Positions 10,891 to 21,771 of a stretch of 64,000 bases of DNA are shown one piece after another; position 1 is the first letter of the stretch, and each line of letters opens with the position of its first letter. The translations under genes and the position numbers were made by a program. This DNA comes from Cladopsammia gracilis (Eukaryota > Cnidaria > Anthozoa > Scleractinia > Dendrophylliidae): NCBI GenBank assembly GCA_022457155.1, contig JAJGOT010000433.1, positions 1-64,000 of the forward strand, read 5' to 3'. Below the pieces are notes generated by a model. That model did not search any database. It was not told where the DNA came from and saw only the letters and a list, made by a program, of their open reading frames with translations.

Positions 10891-11998
10891 CACGTTCAAT
10901 TTGTACCTTCACGCGGAAAAGGAAGCAAAAGAAAAAGGGGACGTCTGTGCGCAGGCTCTCCGTTTGGGGTTTGAATTGGATAGTAACCAATACTGTGTTC
11001 ACACTAGTTCTTTTCCCCCTCCCCATACCCCTACCCCAAACCTGAGCCCGAGAGCTTGCTCGCAGGCTACAGTTTCAATGGTTTTTCTGTCCGAGCCGAA
11101 TTAAAACTGAAATTATGAAAAACTGGAAAGTTGAACAGCAATTGCATAGTTACTGTACGGCTTGTTCTCCGATCTTCACGGTCATTAATTTCAGTGACGT
11201 ATGGCCCGAAATGAATCAGTGACCGCGGCGAAATAATGAGGCCTAGGTACTAGGCAAGAACAGCAAGGGTTAGTTTCGCAAAGCCTCAACAAATGTTTCA
11301 GCAAAATTTACTCGCAAATTATCCCGTAAAAACGCGCGCCTATACAAGGGACCTAAAACGACTGTTCAGTTATTGGCTAGCGAAATAACAATTCCTTGTG
11401 CTAATGCTGTGTTCCGTTTCCATGAGCTATGATGTACAAGCATTAGAAAAAGTGTGCGTGCGTTGAGCCCGTATTCATGTTGACAACCGTTTTTTTAACC
11501 GTTCTTTATTGTCTATTGAACATGGTACCTGACGATACTTACAAATATCCACATTCATTACTTTCAACACTATAGCACTTTTAACGTAAAGGTAACGTAC
11601 AATACAATACTTAATATTTATTCTAAAATTATATACTATTAATAATCTATATACTTGATTTCATTATTGCGCTTTTCAATAACACGCGAACTCTGCAGTT
11701 TAAAACTCAACCAACAGTTTCATTTGTCACTGCCGCGATTATCATAGCGGACGTCTCAGGAAACAACGAAATGGTCCAAAGATGATATTTGTGGGTTGTG
11801 GTTGGTGGATTTTGATTCCTTTTGTCAGTTTCTATTTTCGGGGGTCCAATGTTTGTTGCCATAATTATGATTGATGGCAACGTTAAACGTGAAGCTGATT
11901 TGGGATTTGAAATTTAAAGGTCGCGTATTATTGAAAGGCACAGTAAAGAAGAAAACAAAACAACGCTTTTTACCTTCATTGCGTACTTACGTTTAAGG

Positions 11999-12140
11999 CG
12001 TGACTCAACCTAAATTTAAATGAAATTTGATGAGGTTTTAAGAAGGGATAAAAGAAAGAAAATGGTTTTTGGAACACCAACAGACAGTCGATACCCACGC
12101 AAGAGCACCCCAGGTTGCTAGTGGACTAACTTGGTGTCCA
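11999..12140. repeat. Dispersed repeat, copy 1 (also at 21631-21771)
   Basis: About 140 bases, including CCAACAGACAGTCGATAC, CACGCAAGAGCACCCCAGG and CTAGTGGACTAACTTGGTG, recur with few changes at 21631-21771 in the same orientation. It may be the end of a retroelement or SINE. The hammerhead-like motif at 12275 lies only 135 bp away, so both may belong to one Penelope-like remnant. Confidence 0.7.
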
Positions 12141-12274
12141 AAACAAAACAAATGAATTCAAAAAATTGAATTCCCAAGGATGCGTGACACTTATAAACAA
12201 GAATTTGAAATAGAAATAAAGATATTGGAAAAATAAAATAAAATGTTTTGAAAAAGTGTCAAGTTAATTTCTAA

Positions 12275-12309
12275 CAACGACGTTTCGGGCTTGGCCCTTC
12301 ATCAGGTTG
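12275..12309 (-). ncRNA. Minimal hammerhead-ribozyme-like motif
   Basis: Read on the minus strand the 35 nt are CAAC, CUGAUGA, A, GGGC-CAA-GCCC, GAAACGUC, GUUG. CAAC/GUUG would be stem I and GGGC/GCCC stem II. The palindrome ACGU within GAAACGUC would be a very short stem III, as in dimeric minimal hammerheads known from Penelope-like retroelements. CUGANGA and GAA are the invariant cores, and cleavage would follow GUC. One extra A separates CUGAUGA from stem II and may impair activity. A second motif at 58863 has the same layout with different stem sequences. Confidence 0.5.
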
Positions 12310-12512
12310 ATGACCGTTGTTTTGAACGCGACACCTAAACACATTTACGATTTTATACAAAGTAAAGTTAATAGAGTGAACTGAACCCATTAATATCTGC
12401 ACGATCACCTTTTGTTTGTGGTGCTTTGTATTATGGAATATTAGTTTTGTGTTTGTGTTTGTGTTTGTGTTTTTTTTGGCGTCACGTTTTTATTTTTTAC
12501 GCATGCGTATCC

Positions 12513-13086
12513 TCACCCCCACCATTTTCTGCGTTTCGGTTTACACGCTGGATAACCCCTGAATCGAGAGCATGTGATACCGACTGGCGCGAGGCAGTAT
12601 GAACTAAAGAAGTTGAAGTCACAGCACAGGTCGTGCTCATAACAGCCCCGATGCCAGCAACAGTCGCCACAGACCCACCTCCAACACGTACACTTTCGTC
12701 CACACATTCCAAGACAATTCCTCCTCCTTGGTCTTGAGCAGCGCTTCTCTCGATCATGTTGATCAGCGGTCTCGTCTTCTATGTCAGGCGCAGCTCTGAG
12801 CTCATCCGGGATTTCTACGTCTGCCGTCTTCAGCAGGTTAAAGCACATGGCGTGGAATGGTTGGAGAATGTCCAGGCGCGTGGAGTTGTCGCCTAACGCT
12901 GCTGACACTCGCTCCAGCAGCTGAACCTCAGGGGCGTAGTGTAATTCGCTCATGGCTGCTTGGTAGTGATTTTTCAAGTCTTCTTGCTGTGCGATTTCAT
13001 CCTCAGATAAGTCCTTCACCAACCTTCGCAATGTATCAGTGGTTCTAGGAACGCCCTCTGGGACATAAAACATTGAAGGGCCATGT
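12513..13086 (-). CDS. Secreted Cys-rich protein, exon 2 (furin-type site, PLA2-like HD motif)
   Basis: The exon follows acceptor TTGTTTCCCCAG (minus strand) and restores the frame of exon 1 exactly (GG|A). With exon 1 it encodes 279 aa. Residues ~90-200 form a helical, acidic region without recognised domain. REKR at about 201-204 is a furin-type processing site. The last 75 residues contain 14 cysteines and the string CWHRGCYEHDLCC, in which C-x2-H-D-x-C resembles the His-Asp active-site helix of secreted phospholipase A2. A clear calcium loop (YGCYCGxGG) is not visible, so catalysis is uncertain. The C-terminus is basic (KPKRRKWWG). It could be a PLA2-fold protein, a secreted signalling or defence peptide, or a matrix protein. 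The family is not firmly identified. Confidence 0.65.
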
Positions 13087-13280
13087 CTGGGGAAACAACA
13101 CAATAATAAGCTAAGCTCTTAACTAGGTGAACTCCAGGATGAGTGTAACTTCAGAAGCCTCGTGAAGAAGTCAGTCGGAAACAAAAACAACAAACGCGCC
13201 AGCGCTGGGTAAAACAAGACAAGACAAGGGAAATATTTTTATTAACACAATGCAGCGCTGAATAAGACGAATAAGCTTAC

Positions 13281-13546
13281 CCTACGAAAGACTGATCCAA
13301 AACTTGGTACAAAAACATGTTTGGGTCAAGCTGCAAATAATGCACAATTCCTTCTCCTGAGGTCTTATGAATCTTTAAGGAATCCTTCCTCACATCAAAG
13401 CAAACTCCCAAGGTCTGATTTTGCTCGTAGCAACCTTTGACTCCGTCCTCCGAATAACTCTTCAAACGAAGCCCTTTATCTGCGGCTATAGCGCACATGA
13501 AACTTCCAAGTGTGGCAACCATCACCGTCAGTGTTAAGTGAGCCAT
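13281..13546 (-). CDS. Secreted Cys-rich protein, exon 1 (signal peptide)
   Basis: The exon starts with MAHLTLTVMVATLG, a hydrophobic signal peptide with probable cleavage after the Ala-rich stretch near residue 22. It continues for about 66 residues with two cysteines (GCYEQNQTLGVC). It ends at GG|GTAAGC, a good donor, in phase 2. The intron is 194 bp (13087-13280). Joining to exon 2 gives one uninterrupted 840-base reading frame. The short intron and intact frame argue for a functional gene. Confidence 0.7.
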
Positions 13547-13891
13547 CTTGACAAAGCTTAACTAGGTCGCTCTCACTTTTCTTGAACGCTGGAACCGTAC
13601 AGATGATCAATGAGCCCAAAAAAATTTGGGGGTTATATTTATATTAATTCAATGGCTGTCAAAGTTAAAATTGCGTCATTACTCTAATTGCTGTGGTGGC
13701 ATGATAAGTGATTTTTGCTTCTAGGAATGTCAAGCGATGCACGCAGCAGCAAATACTAATATAAAACGCTGAAACAAAATATCTGTCTGCAAAAATAGCA
13801 AGTATAAGGAAAAGCAATATTTACAACAACAATGGTCAACAAATATAACACAGCAACAATATCTCACAACTTTTGGTATAGGCATCTATAC

Positions 13892-14375
13892 ATTCAAGCT
13901 GCACGTTACAAGTGAGCTATTTATTTAATTTTTCATCCACCACTTTGTAAGGAAGGTCTTTCTCGCGCGTAGCACAATTTGCCGGTAACATTTCTATACG
14001 AAAACACGCGGCTAGCAAAAGCAATAACACACAGCTCAGCTGAATACAAGTGTTTACATTTTTCAGTTTATGAAGAAAATGTAATGCTCTAGTAGGGCAT
14101 AAATTTCACTTCATTGAAGTACAAGGGTTTTCTGCTGCATGTCCGTTTACAAAACGTGTTTACTGGTCTTAACTATAACCGGCGCGCGAACGAGCGAGAA
14201 AAACGAGGGAGGACTGAGATGGAGACTCGCCTCACTCTCTTTCCGGTGCCTTTCACCCTCCGTCAGCACTCGAAATATATTTTCCTTGTGCGCCACAAGA
14301 TGAACGCCTACAACAGGCTTTACTGTTTTGTTTTATGGCCAATAACTGTGAATAACGTTTCACCCACATTTATCC

Positions 14376-14411
<36 letters not shown>

Positions 14412-15410
14412 TTAGGTATTTATATTGCGCAGGCTACATGGATATATGATCGCCTGCGCATTACAATATGTTAAAAATTACAATATATAAAAATTTACAA
14501 CAGGTTAAAATGATAAAAGGTTTAAAATGAAAAATTAAAGGATGGCTCCCTAAAATAAAGGAGGTAAAATGAATTGCTCCAATCGTGACAACGGTACAAA
14601 GTTGCTTCAGTGTAACATTTCCTGTACTATTTTTTTTCAAAAAGGTATATTGAAAAGCGGTTTAACGTACTTAATATATAATAACTTGCTGATTGCACTG
14701 TCATTGACAAACGTTTCAAAGTGCTTATCTCTCGCTTTGACTTCAAATATTTCAGTAAAATGAGGGTGATACCATCTCGGTTGGCCTCTCAGTCCCAAGA
14801 CGCCTGTAAAATAAACGGCACTTTATTCTTTTCCTAACAAAACTCTGTGTTTTTTCCCTTGTTATCACCGTTAATTAATTCAGGTTCAATTGGCTATATA
14901 TGTGGAGGTTATTGTAATTATCGTCTACATTCAAGCTGCACGTTACAAGTGAGCTATTTATTTAATTTTTCATCCACCACTTTGTAAGGTCTTTCTCGCG
15001 CGTAGCACAATTTGCCGGTAACATTTCTATACGGAAACATGCGGCTAGCAAAAGCAATAATACACAGCTCAGCTGAATACAAGTGTTTACATTTTTCAGT
15101 TTATAGAGAAAATGTAATGCTCTAGTAGAGCATAAATGTGACTTCATTGAAGTACAAGGGTTTTCTGCTGTATGTCCGTTTACAAAACATGTTTACTGGT
15201 CTTAACTATAACCGGCGCGCGAACGAGCGAGAAAAACGAGGGAGGACTGAGATGGAGACTCGCCTAACTCTCTTTCCGGTGCCTTTCACCCTCCGTCAGC
15301 ACTCGAAATATATTTTCCTTGTGCGCCACAAGATGAACGCCTACAACAGGCTTAACTGTTTTGTTTTATGGCCAATAACAATGAATAACGTTTCACCAAC
15401 GTTTTTATCC

Positions 15411-15454
<44 letters not shown>

Positions 15455-16007
15455 CGAATAATAATAATAATTTAGGTATTTATATTGCGCAGGCTACATG
15501 GATATATGATCGCCTGCGCATTACAATATGTTAAAAATTACAATATATAAAAATTTACAACAGGTTAAAATTAAATGATAAAAGGTTAAAAATGATAAAA
15601 GGTTAAAAATGATAAAAGGCCTCCCTTAAATAAAGGAGGTAAAACTGAATTGCTCCAATCGTGACAACGGTACAAAGTTGCTTCAGTGTAACGTTTCCTG
15701 TACTATTTTTCTCAAAAAGGTATATTGAAAAGCGGTTTAACGTACTTAATATATAATAACTTCCTGATTGCACTGTCATTGTGACAAACGTTTCAAAGTG
15801 CTTATCTCTCGCTTTGACTTCAAATGTATCAGTAAAATGAGGGTGATACCATCTCGGTTGGCCTCTCAGTCCCAAGACGCCTGTAAAATAAACGGCACTT
15901 TATTCTTTTCCTAACAAAACTCTGTGTTTTTTTCCCCTTGTTATCACCGTTAATTAATTCAGGTTCAATGGGCTATATATGCGGAGGTTATTGTAATTAT
16001 CGTCTAC
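13892..16007. repeat. Tandem duplication, two copies of a ~1.04-kb segment
   Basis: ATTCAAGCTGCACGTTACAA starts both copies, at 13892 and at 14929 (period 1037). Each ends near GTAATTATCGTCTAC (14927 and 16007). The copies differ by small indels and by expanded (AAT)n at 14380-14412 and 15411-15470. Each holds the same GGCGCGCGAACGAGCGAG block and the same minus-strand open stretch after a TTTTACAG acceptor-like site. No known protein was recognised. Confidence 0.9.
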
Positions 16008-16039
16008 GCGGTAGGGGCAATATTTTTTTAAATCTCACG

Positions 16040-16770
16040 TTAATCAGTGTCATATTTATACCGTATAGCACTAAATTTTTGAGATTTCAACTTTTGCGAT
16101 TTTTGCGGTTTCTTTTCTCGTGATCGGCCAAAAAATGTTTCCGCATAAAAAAATTCCCGCAAAAAATATCTCCGCAAAAATTTACTCCACTGTCGAAATT
16201 GTATTAATACAAACACCATTTTTACGTAATGTAAAATCGTGTTGGTGCCCATTTACTTAAAACGTCTCTTTCGCCGGTTCAGGTGTAATTGTAATAGACT
16301 GGCGCTGATTTAACCCTTTAAGCCCTAATATCCAAATTTAAATTCTCATTTCTTGTCCCTATGCATTTCCTATAGAAGTAGTGGGAAGAAATTGTTTGGA
16401 TATCAAGAGAACTCATCTTGTGTGATTATTTTCTTAATTCTCATGACCTTTTTGATTGATAAGGCATTGATATTACAAGGAGAAATTTGAAGCTGATCAC
16501 TCTTAGGGCTTAAAGGGTTAATATAACCGTGTTTTACATTTGCATGTTGTTTCAGATTGCATGTACTCGAATAAAAAACGAAAATGTTGTAATTCCAGTT
16601 GAATGCGACGTCCTACAAATCGCAAAAATTAATCCCATTAAGAAAAACTAGTCTTTGTATGCCAATCTCAAAAAATGGTTCCCACAAAACACAAAAATTT
16701 GCCAATCCGCAAAATTCAACTCCCGCAAAAATTTAGTGCCACGCAATATATATACATTTTATTTATATGC
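16040..16770. mobile_element. Diverged MITE with GCACTAAATTTTTG ends, carrying a nested element
   Basis: AGCACTAAATTTTTGAG near 16067 is mirrored by CAAAAATTTAGTGCC near 16725-16742, and the inside has repeated CCGCAAAAATT blocks in both orientations. The TTAA-flanked element at 16314-16517 lies inside it. The outer element is therefore the older insertion. Confidence 0.5.
16314..16517. mobile_element. TTAA-flanked MITE (piggyBac-like ends)
   Basis: TTAA at 16310-16313 and 16518-16521 flank CCCTTTAAGCCCTAA at the left and TTAGGGCTTAAAGGG at the right, which are exact inverted complements. CCCTTT next to TTAA is typical of piggyBac-type ends. Length is about 204 bp and there is no ORF. Confidence 0.7.
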
Positions 16771-17429
16771 GATCCTTTCACTTAGCCGGCGGAAGCAATT
16801 TAACTTAAGTCAGGCAAAACTTCGTGCCCCCTTTCTCCACTGAAGCACTAAAGCAGGGCCGTGTAGCTACAATAGCAGGATGAGGCGAACCGAAGCACTT
16901 GCCTCGGTAAAAGTTAACTTTTGAATACTAGTCAGAAGCATTGGATCTCTCTTGTAAGAGGCTATGCATAAAGAAAATGAAAGAAGTGGGTTTTTTTCTG
17001 ATATTGCCGCGGCAAGTGTTTTCGTCTGGCTACGGTTCAGTAAAGAAAATATTGAATTCGGCAGTCGGATTGCTTCTGGTGTTAAGACAGCGACGTGGCA
17101 ATCTACAGCGATCTTAAACCCATGCCCCGCACTTGGGGGCGGGAAGGGGTTATTCTTCAAATTTTTAAGGTTGTGATGTACAGCCCGTCCCTTAAAAACC
17201 TAACCCCTTTTCAGACCAAGATATGAAATCAGTTTCCCGTATCCAGTTTTCAGGCCTGAACCCGGCTAAATGGATACCAATTTTCAGATGTGAACCATTT
17301 ATTGATACCCATTTCAAACCACTGAACGGCTCAAAAACCACTCCCATTGCGTCCGCACATACCTATATAACTACAATAGCCTGCGAACAAGCTTTTTTGG
17401 GGGAATTGGGTTAGGTCACAGGCTATAAC

Positions 17430-17958
17430 TACAATAGAACCCTGCTAGCTCGTAGCCTGCGAGCAGGCTCACTTGTTTGGGGTATCGCGCGAGTCTTCTC
17501 GCTCGTAATTCGCGGCTTCCGCATGGCACTCGCGCGTGAAACCCAAATAGTAGAGCCTGCTCGCAGGCTAGCTAGCTCGGGGAAAAAAAAAAGTCCGAGT
17601 TAGCGAGGTTGGTGTCGAATTTCAAGTATCCTGCTAATAATTAATAAAGTATTGTGGTGTTATCACTCATTGACAATCACGAGTCATTTTGGTACAATTA
17701 GTTTGTTGTATAACAGCCTTCCGATGGGCCTGAATTATGTTCTGACACTTTGAGGGTCACCGGCCGACGTTTATAAAACAGAGTGAAGTTAACGAGATAA
17801 ATTTGAGCAATGGGAAAGTAAAATTAGTTTTAGTTAGGGGGAAGTTCGAGTTCGAGTTAGCTGATAGTAAATGACTGAAAAAGTAGGATCAAATCCAGGG
17901 GAATTTGGATTTTGTTCGAGTTATCGGGGAGTTTGTGTTAACCTAGTTCTACTGTATC
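17430..17958. mobile_element. Pogo/Tc1-like MITE with nested hairpin
   Basis: CTACAATAGAACCCTGCTAG at the left is mirrored by CCTAGTTCTACTGTA at the right, with TCGAGTTA-type blocks inside. The hairpin element at 17453-17570 has inserted into it. No transposase is present. Confidence 0.45.
17453..17570. mobile_element. AGCCTGC-type hairpin MITE with 9-bp target duplication
   Basis: The element runs from TAGCCTGCGAGCAGGCTC to GAGCCTGCTCGCAGGCTA. GCTAGCTCG occurs directly on both sides (17444-17452 and 17571-17579), a perfect 9-bp target-site duplication. Length and duplication size fit Mutator-like non-autonomous elements. Confidence 0.75.
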
Positions 17959-17959
17959 A

Positions 17960-18970
17960 CAAAGGCGTACTCTCGGGGGGAGGGGGGGAGGGACTCGCAT
18001 CGTAGCCGGAACCCTGCCTCGTCAACACTTTAGACAGAACTATATAATTTGCTTGTAAAGAGAGAATAATATTTAAGTTCAACATTCTTGGCTCTCTATT
18101 ACGCACTGGGTCTGTCTCATAAAGTTTTCTCTAGTTTGGGAAAATGTACGTCATCCAGGTTCTTTTAGCGTTGACATCCAATATGGCAGCCGCCATCTTG
18201 AATTTGAACACCCCAAAGACCCTGAAAGTGTGGATGAATAAAATTAATAGTGAGACACTGCGGAGTTTGTTTTTGAAATATACATTTTATTTGTAATAGA
18301 ACACTCTCTTTGAAATATCAATCGAGAACAAAAAATATCGCTCTAATAATATATACAAATTGTCTTTTACAGCTATTAAAAATCAATTTAATTTCTGCTG
18401 TTCCATATTCATCGAAGCTACACGTAATTAATAATTCTAATACATGTAGAAAAATCACACCACAAATATAACACAATTGTTCACTAATTACGTTCACTAA
18501 TTACGTCCTGCGTCCAACTAACCACCCTCCCCTCCCTCCAAATGCTACAATTCACGTGTTCACGAGTTTAAAATACTGACAATTCAGCCTGAGTTTTCAA
18601 GGCTTGATCCTAGTAGCATTTTTCTTATCACTGCATTGAAACTACCTAACAGTTGAATATATAAAGCTTACATGGGATTTATCATTAGAAGTGATAATTC
18701 TTATGATTATTCAAACATCATTTAAGAAATTACTCTTATATGCTTCAGCCAAATAAGCGTTAAAATGCTTTACTTTTCTTACATTTGAATGTTAACCCCA
18801 ATTTGGTATTTTTACGACCTTTTGCCGAGGACACTTTATTCAGTTCGCGCTTGCCACCAGCCGATGAGTGGTAAAATGGTTTCCCACGCCCTCAGTTGCA
18901 ATGGACAGATAGACGCTTTCTCGTAGCCTATGTACAGGTACTTTCTCGTTAGTCATCGACATGTAATAAT
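17960..18970. other. Intergenic interval 3' of SID-1 copy A
   Basis: Contains poly-G (17976-17993), a TTCACTAATTACG doublet near 18479-18505 and otherwise AT-rich sequence. No gene was recognised. Confidence 0.4.
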
Positions 18971-18973
18971 GCG

Positions 18974-21158
18974 TCAGTCACTGATATACAAGACCAAATA
19001 AGCTCCCATGAGAAGAGAGAAGGAAGACATGATGTGCCACAAATCGTGATAGTCAAAAAAATCCACTACCGCGCAGTCCTGGTTCAGATCACGTGATAAC
19101 TCGGGGGACTTCGTCTTATCGGTTGTTTGCCTTGACAGTGAAAATCCAAACTGCAGTACCCATAACCCCTAGTGTGACAAGCACATACGACCCTTGGAAA
19201 ATCCGAAACGCCACTTTTTGTAAGGTCCAGTGGGATCGCTCGCTTTTCCAGAACTGAATGAGAGTTTGGCCGGAAATGGCGAGCAGGGATGTTAAGATAC
19301 AGGCAAACAAAAAGATGTTTGGGATGTTTTGTTCAAACAACACTGGGAGAACGATACTGACAATTGCCAAGACCGCAATGAAGATAACAGTTTTGGTTAA
19401 CACGTCGCACTGTTTTAAATCGCTAAAACGCGACACGTTATGAAACAGTTTTATGCCCGCCCATGAAAAGATGAGGATGTAATACACCACTAGACAGATT
19501 ATAAACAAAACCTGGATGACCACACCTAGACTGTTGGGGTTTGAGGAATATAGCGACCCAAAATAATTGAATACATATAAGGGGGACTATAAAATAAAGA
19601 AAAAAGTTGCCGGACTCTATAGGCAGATGTGTTTTCCCATCCGTTGTACACTCCTTATAGCTGATTCCATTGTACAAAGATAGAACAATCAAGCCCGAAA
19701 TGACAAACATAAAAGCTGTATCGAACTGGAAAGTCAATTTAGTTGGGCAAAAATGATAAAGCATTGAAAAACAACCCTCAAATATTAACGCCCAGGCAAA
19801 AGCGTAGCCGATAGAGAAACTGAATTTTCTTTTATGGGCCTCGGCGTGCAATAATATGGCGTCTTCACGGTTGGTTCGAAAATTAGGGACAGACATGTTT
19901 GCTAAATGGGCATTAATGTTGGGGCATTTAATGCAATGGTTAGGAAGTTCCACTTGGCCGGTTGGTAAGCGAGTTTGCGATCTTCTGTTACGCGAGAGCC
20001 TGTTACACCAAGCTAATAATTCTGCTTCCATTACCCACACGGACCATGCAAGAATTAACCCGTGAATCATGTACGCTAGGTTACTTATCATCAAGTTAAA
20101 TGGAATATCATACTCATTGCTTACTCTATAACAAAAGTCATTGTAATAACATTTATCACGATCACCGTCCTCAATCATCAGTTTCCAGTCTTCGAAGACA
20201 AACTGGAACGCGCCCACCAAGAGAACAAAACCAACGATGCACGTGGTATAGGAGAAAGTCTTGGGGCCACGCACAAACCAGTGACCAAACACAACATCTT
20301 TCATGGCAACGAAAAGTTCTTTCCAACTCAGTGGCTTTTTGTCACGAGTTCCGCGAATCAGGGGTCGTAACTCATCGGCTTCGCCAGTTTCCCCCCTTTT
20401 CCAACAACTAGAAAACAGGCTTTTCAGATTGTCTTTGAAAGTTGAAAATGTAGAAGAATTTGACGCCAAACTTAAGCTGTCATCGATGGGATTGTCCTCT
20501 TGTACAAGAATATACGGATCTCTAAAACAAAACAACGCCCACAAGGATACCAAGATTCCGCCAAACAGAGATAATCCGATCAGAAAATAGAATGGTTTAC
20601 TATAGTTGTAGTCAAATGAGCTCTTAAGAGTTATTGTTACAGTTTTTGTGTCGTTAGTATGTTTAGGATCTTTAAGTGCTACTCCAATGAACCACACTTC
20701 GCCTGAGTCTAGCGGCGGATCGGATGCTTTTGATAACGTGATTCGCCCTCTTTTAGCAAACGTAAGCCGTAACGATTTTCCTTCATAATCCAAGTACTTT
20801 ATATCCTTTGAGACGTCTTCGCAGTTTTGTGACACCTTTAGGTAAGCAGACATACTCGACTTTGATTCCACAGTAATGTCGAGCTGTTTATCGGAAATTC
20901 CCTGTGTTGAATTGAACTGAAATACTGTTGGAGTCTTCCTAGCCTCGAAAGTCTTTGCTTCGTTTACTGTTATCGTTGACTTGTTATCAGATATCTCAGC
21001 AGCATAATTCAAGTTTGGAGTTCCCGTAAGAAGCACAAGATATTTCCTGCTGCAGTTTTGTGGACACAAAGTCAAAATGTCCCCTGATCCATGCACAGGT
21101 ACATCCAGATGACCTAGCGATGACTCGTCTGCCCCAAACACGGACACGTGAAGGGATC
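18974..21158 (-). pseudogene. SID-1/SIDT-like transporter copy A, exon 2, with two +1 frameshifts
   Basis: After acceptor TTTATTTAACAG the exon encodes the rest of the ectodomain, a first TM helix (FYFLIGLSLFGGILVSLWAL), a long cytoplasmic loop with ELRPLI (ExxxLI sorting-type motif), and the multi-TM SID-1 core. DIPFNLMISNLAYMIHG and SMLYHFCP...FQFDTAFMF are diagnostic. The frame breaks twice. An extra base in a C5 run (+ strand G run 19581-19585) shifts it after ...YFIVP. A second extra base in an A run (+ strand TTT 19126-19128) shifts it before TTDK. Beyond each break another frame continues to match copy B, ending in FDYHDLWH and a stop at 18974-18976. Corrected length would be about 816 aa, near the ~830 of animal SIDTs. 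It is either a very young pseudogene or has homopolymer errors in the assembly. Confidence 0.8.
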
Positions 21159-21361
21159 CTGTTAAATAAAAAACAGATCGGGAAGATTATTTATTCAGAA
21201 CCTTTTAAATTTAATTGATGGGTAAAGAATGATTTCTACTCGTAGGCAAATTCTATGGGTACGTAAAGAGCAGAATTTGCAGAAATGCTCTAAGTTGCTG
21301 ACTAGATTTAAAACTGAAAAGAAAAATCAAAATGGCGCCGGTCCGAACCGATTTCCAAGCC

Positions 21362-21428
21362 TTTCCACTACACGCACAGTACACGCACAATACACGCGCA
21401 GTACACGCACAGTACACGCGTGCACTCG
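21362..21428. repeat. Minisatellite based on CAGTACACGCA
   Basis: Five to six tandem copies of an ~11-bp unit (CAGTACACGCA with variants). The overlapping ORFs in both directions are produced by the repeat. Confidence 0.8.
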
Positions 21429-21630
21429 CAAATTCCACTACGAACCTGACTTCCTACGCGTTATTCGAAGCATTTTGTAAAAAAATATCAAAACAAACTC
21501 AGTCGAAACTAGCTAGCGAAATGGAGAAAATATACAGAGTTACGAACTATACCGTGCGCCAAAGTAAAAGAAGATTGAACGCTGGTTCACTGCAGAAGCA
21601 TTCGACATATGTTACCTAATCTTATTTAAG

Positions 21631-21771
21631 GCGGGGGTAAACATGAATTTGAATGAAATTTGAAGAGGTTTAAAGAGGGGATAGAAGAAAGAAAATGATT
21701 TTTGAAACACCAACAGACAGTCGATACTCACGCAAGAGTACCCCAGGTTGCTAGTGGACTAACTTGGTGTC
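21631..21771. repeat. Dispersed repeat, copy 2 (also at 11999-12140)
   Basis: Shares CCAACAGACAGTCGATAC and CCCAGGTTGCTAGTGGACTA with 11999-12140 in the same orientation. Here it lies in the intron of SID-1-like copy A. Confidence 0.7.

Noticed and set aside
15603..15875. 90-aa minus-strand ORF after an acceptor-like site
   Set aside because: No recognised domain or downstream donor, and the duplicated copy has the frame broken.
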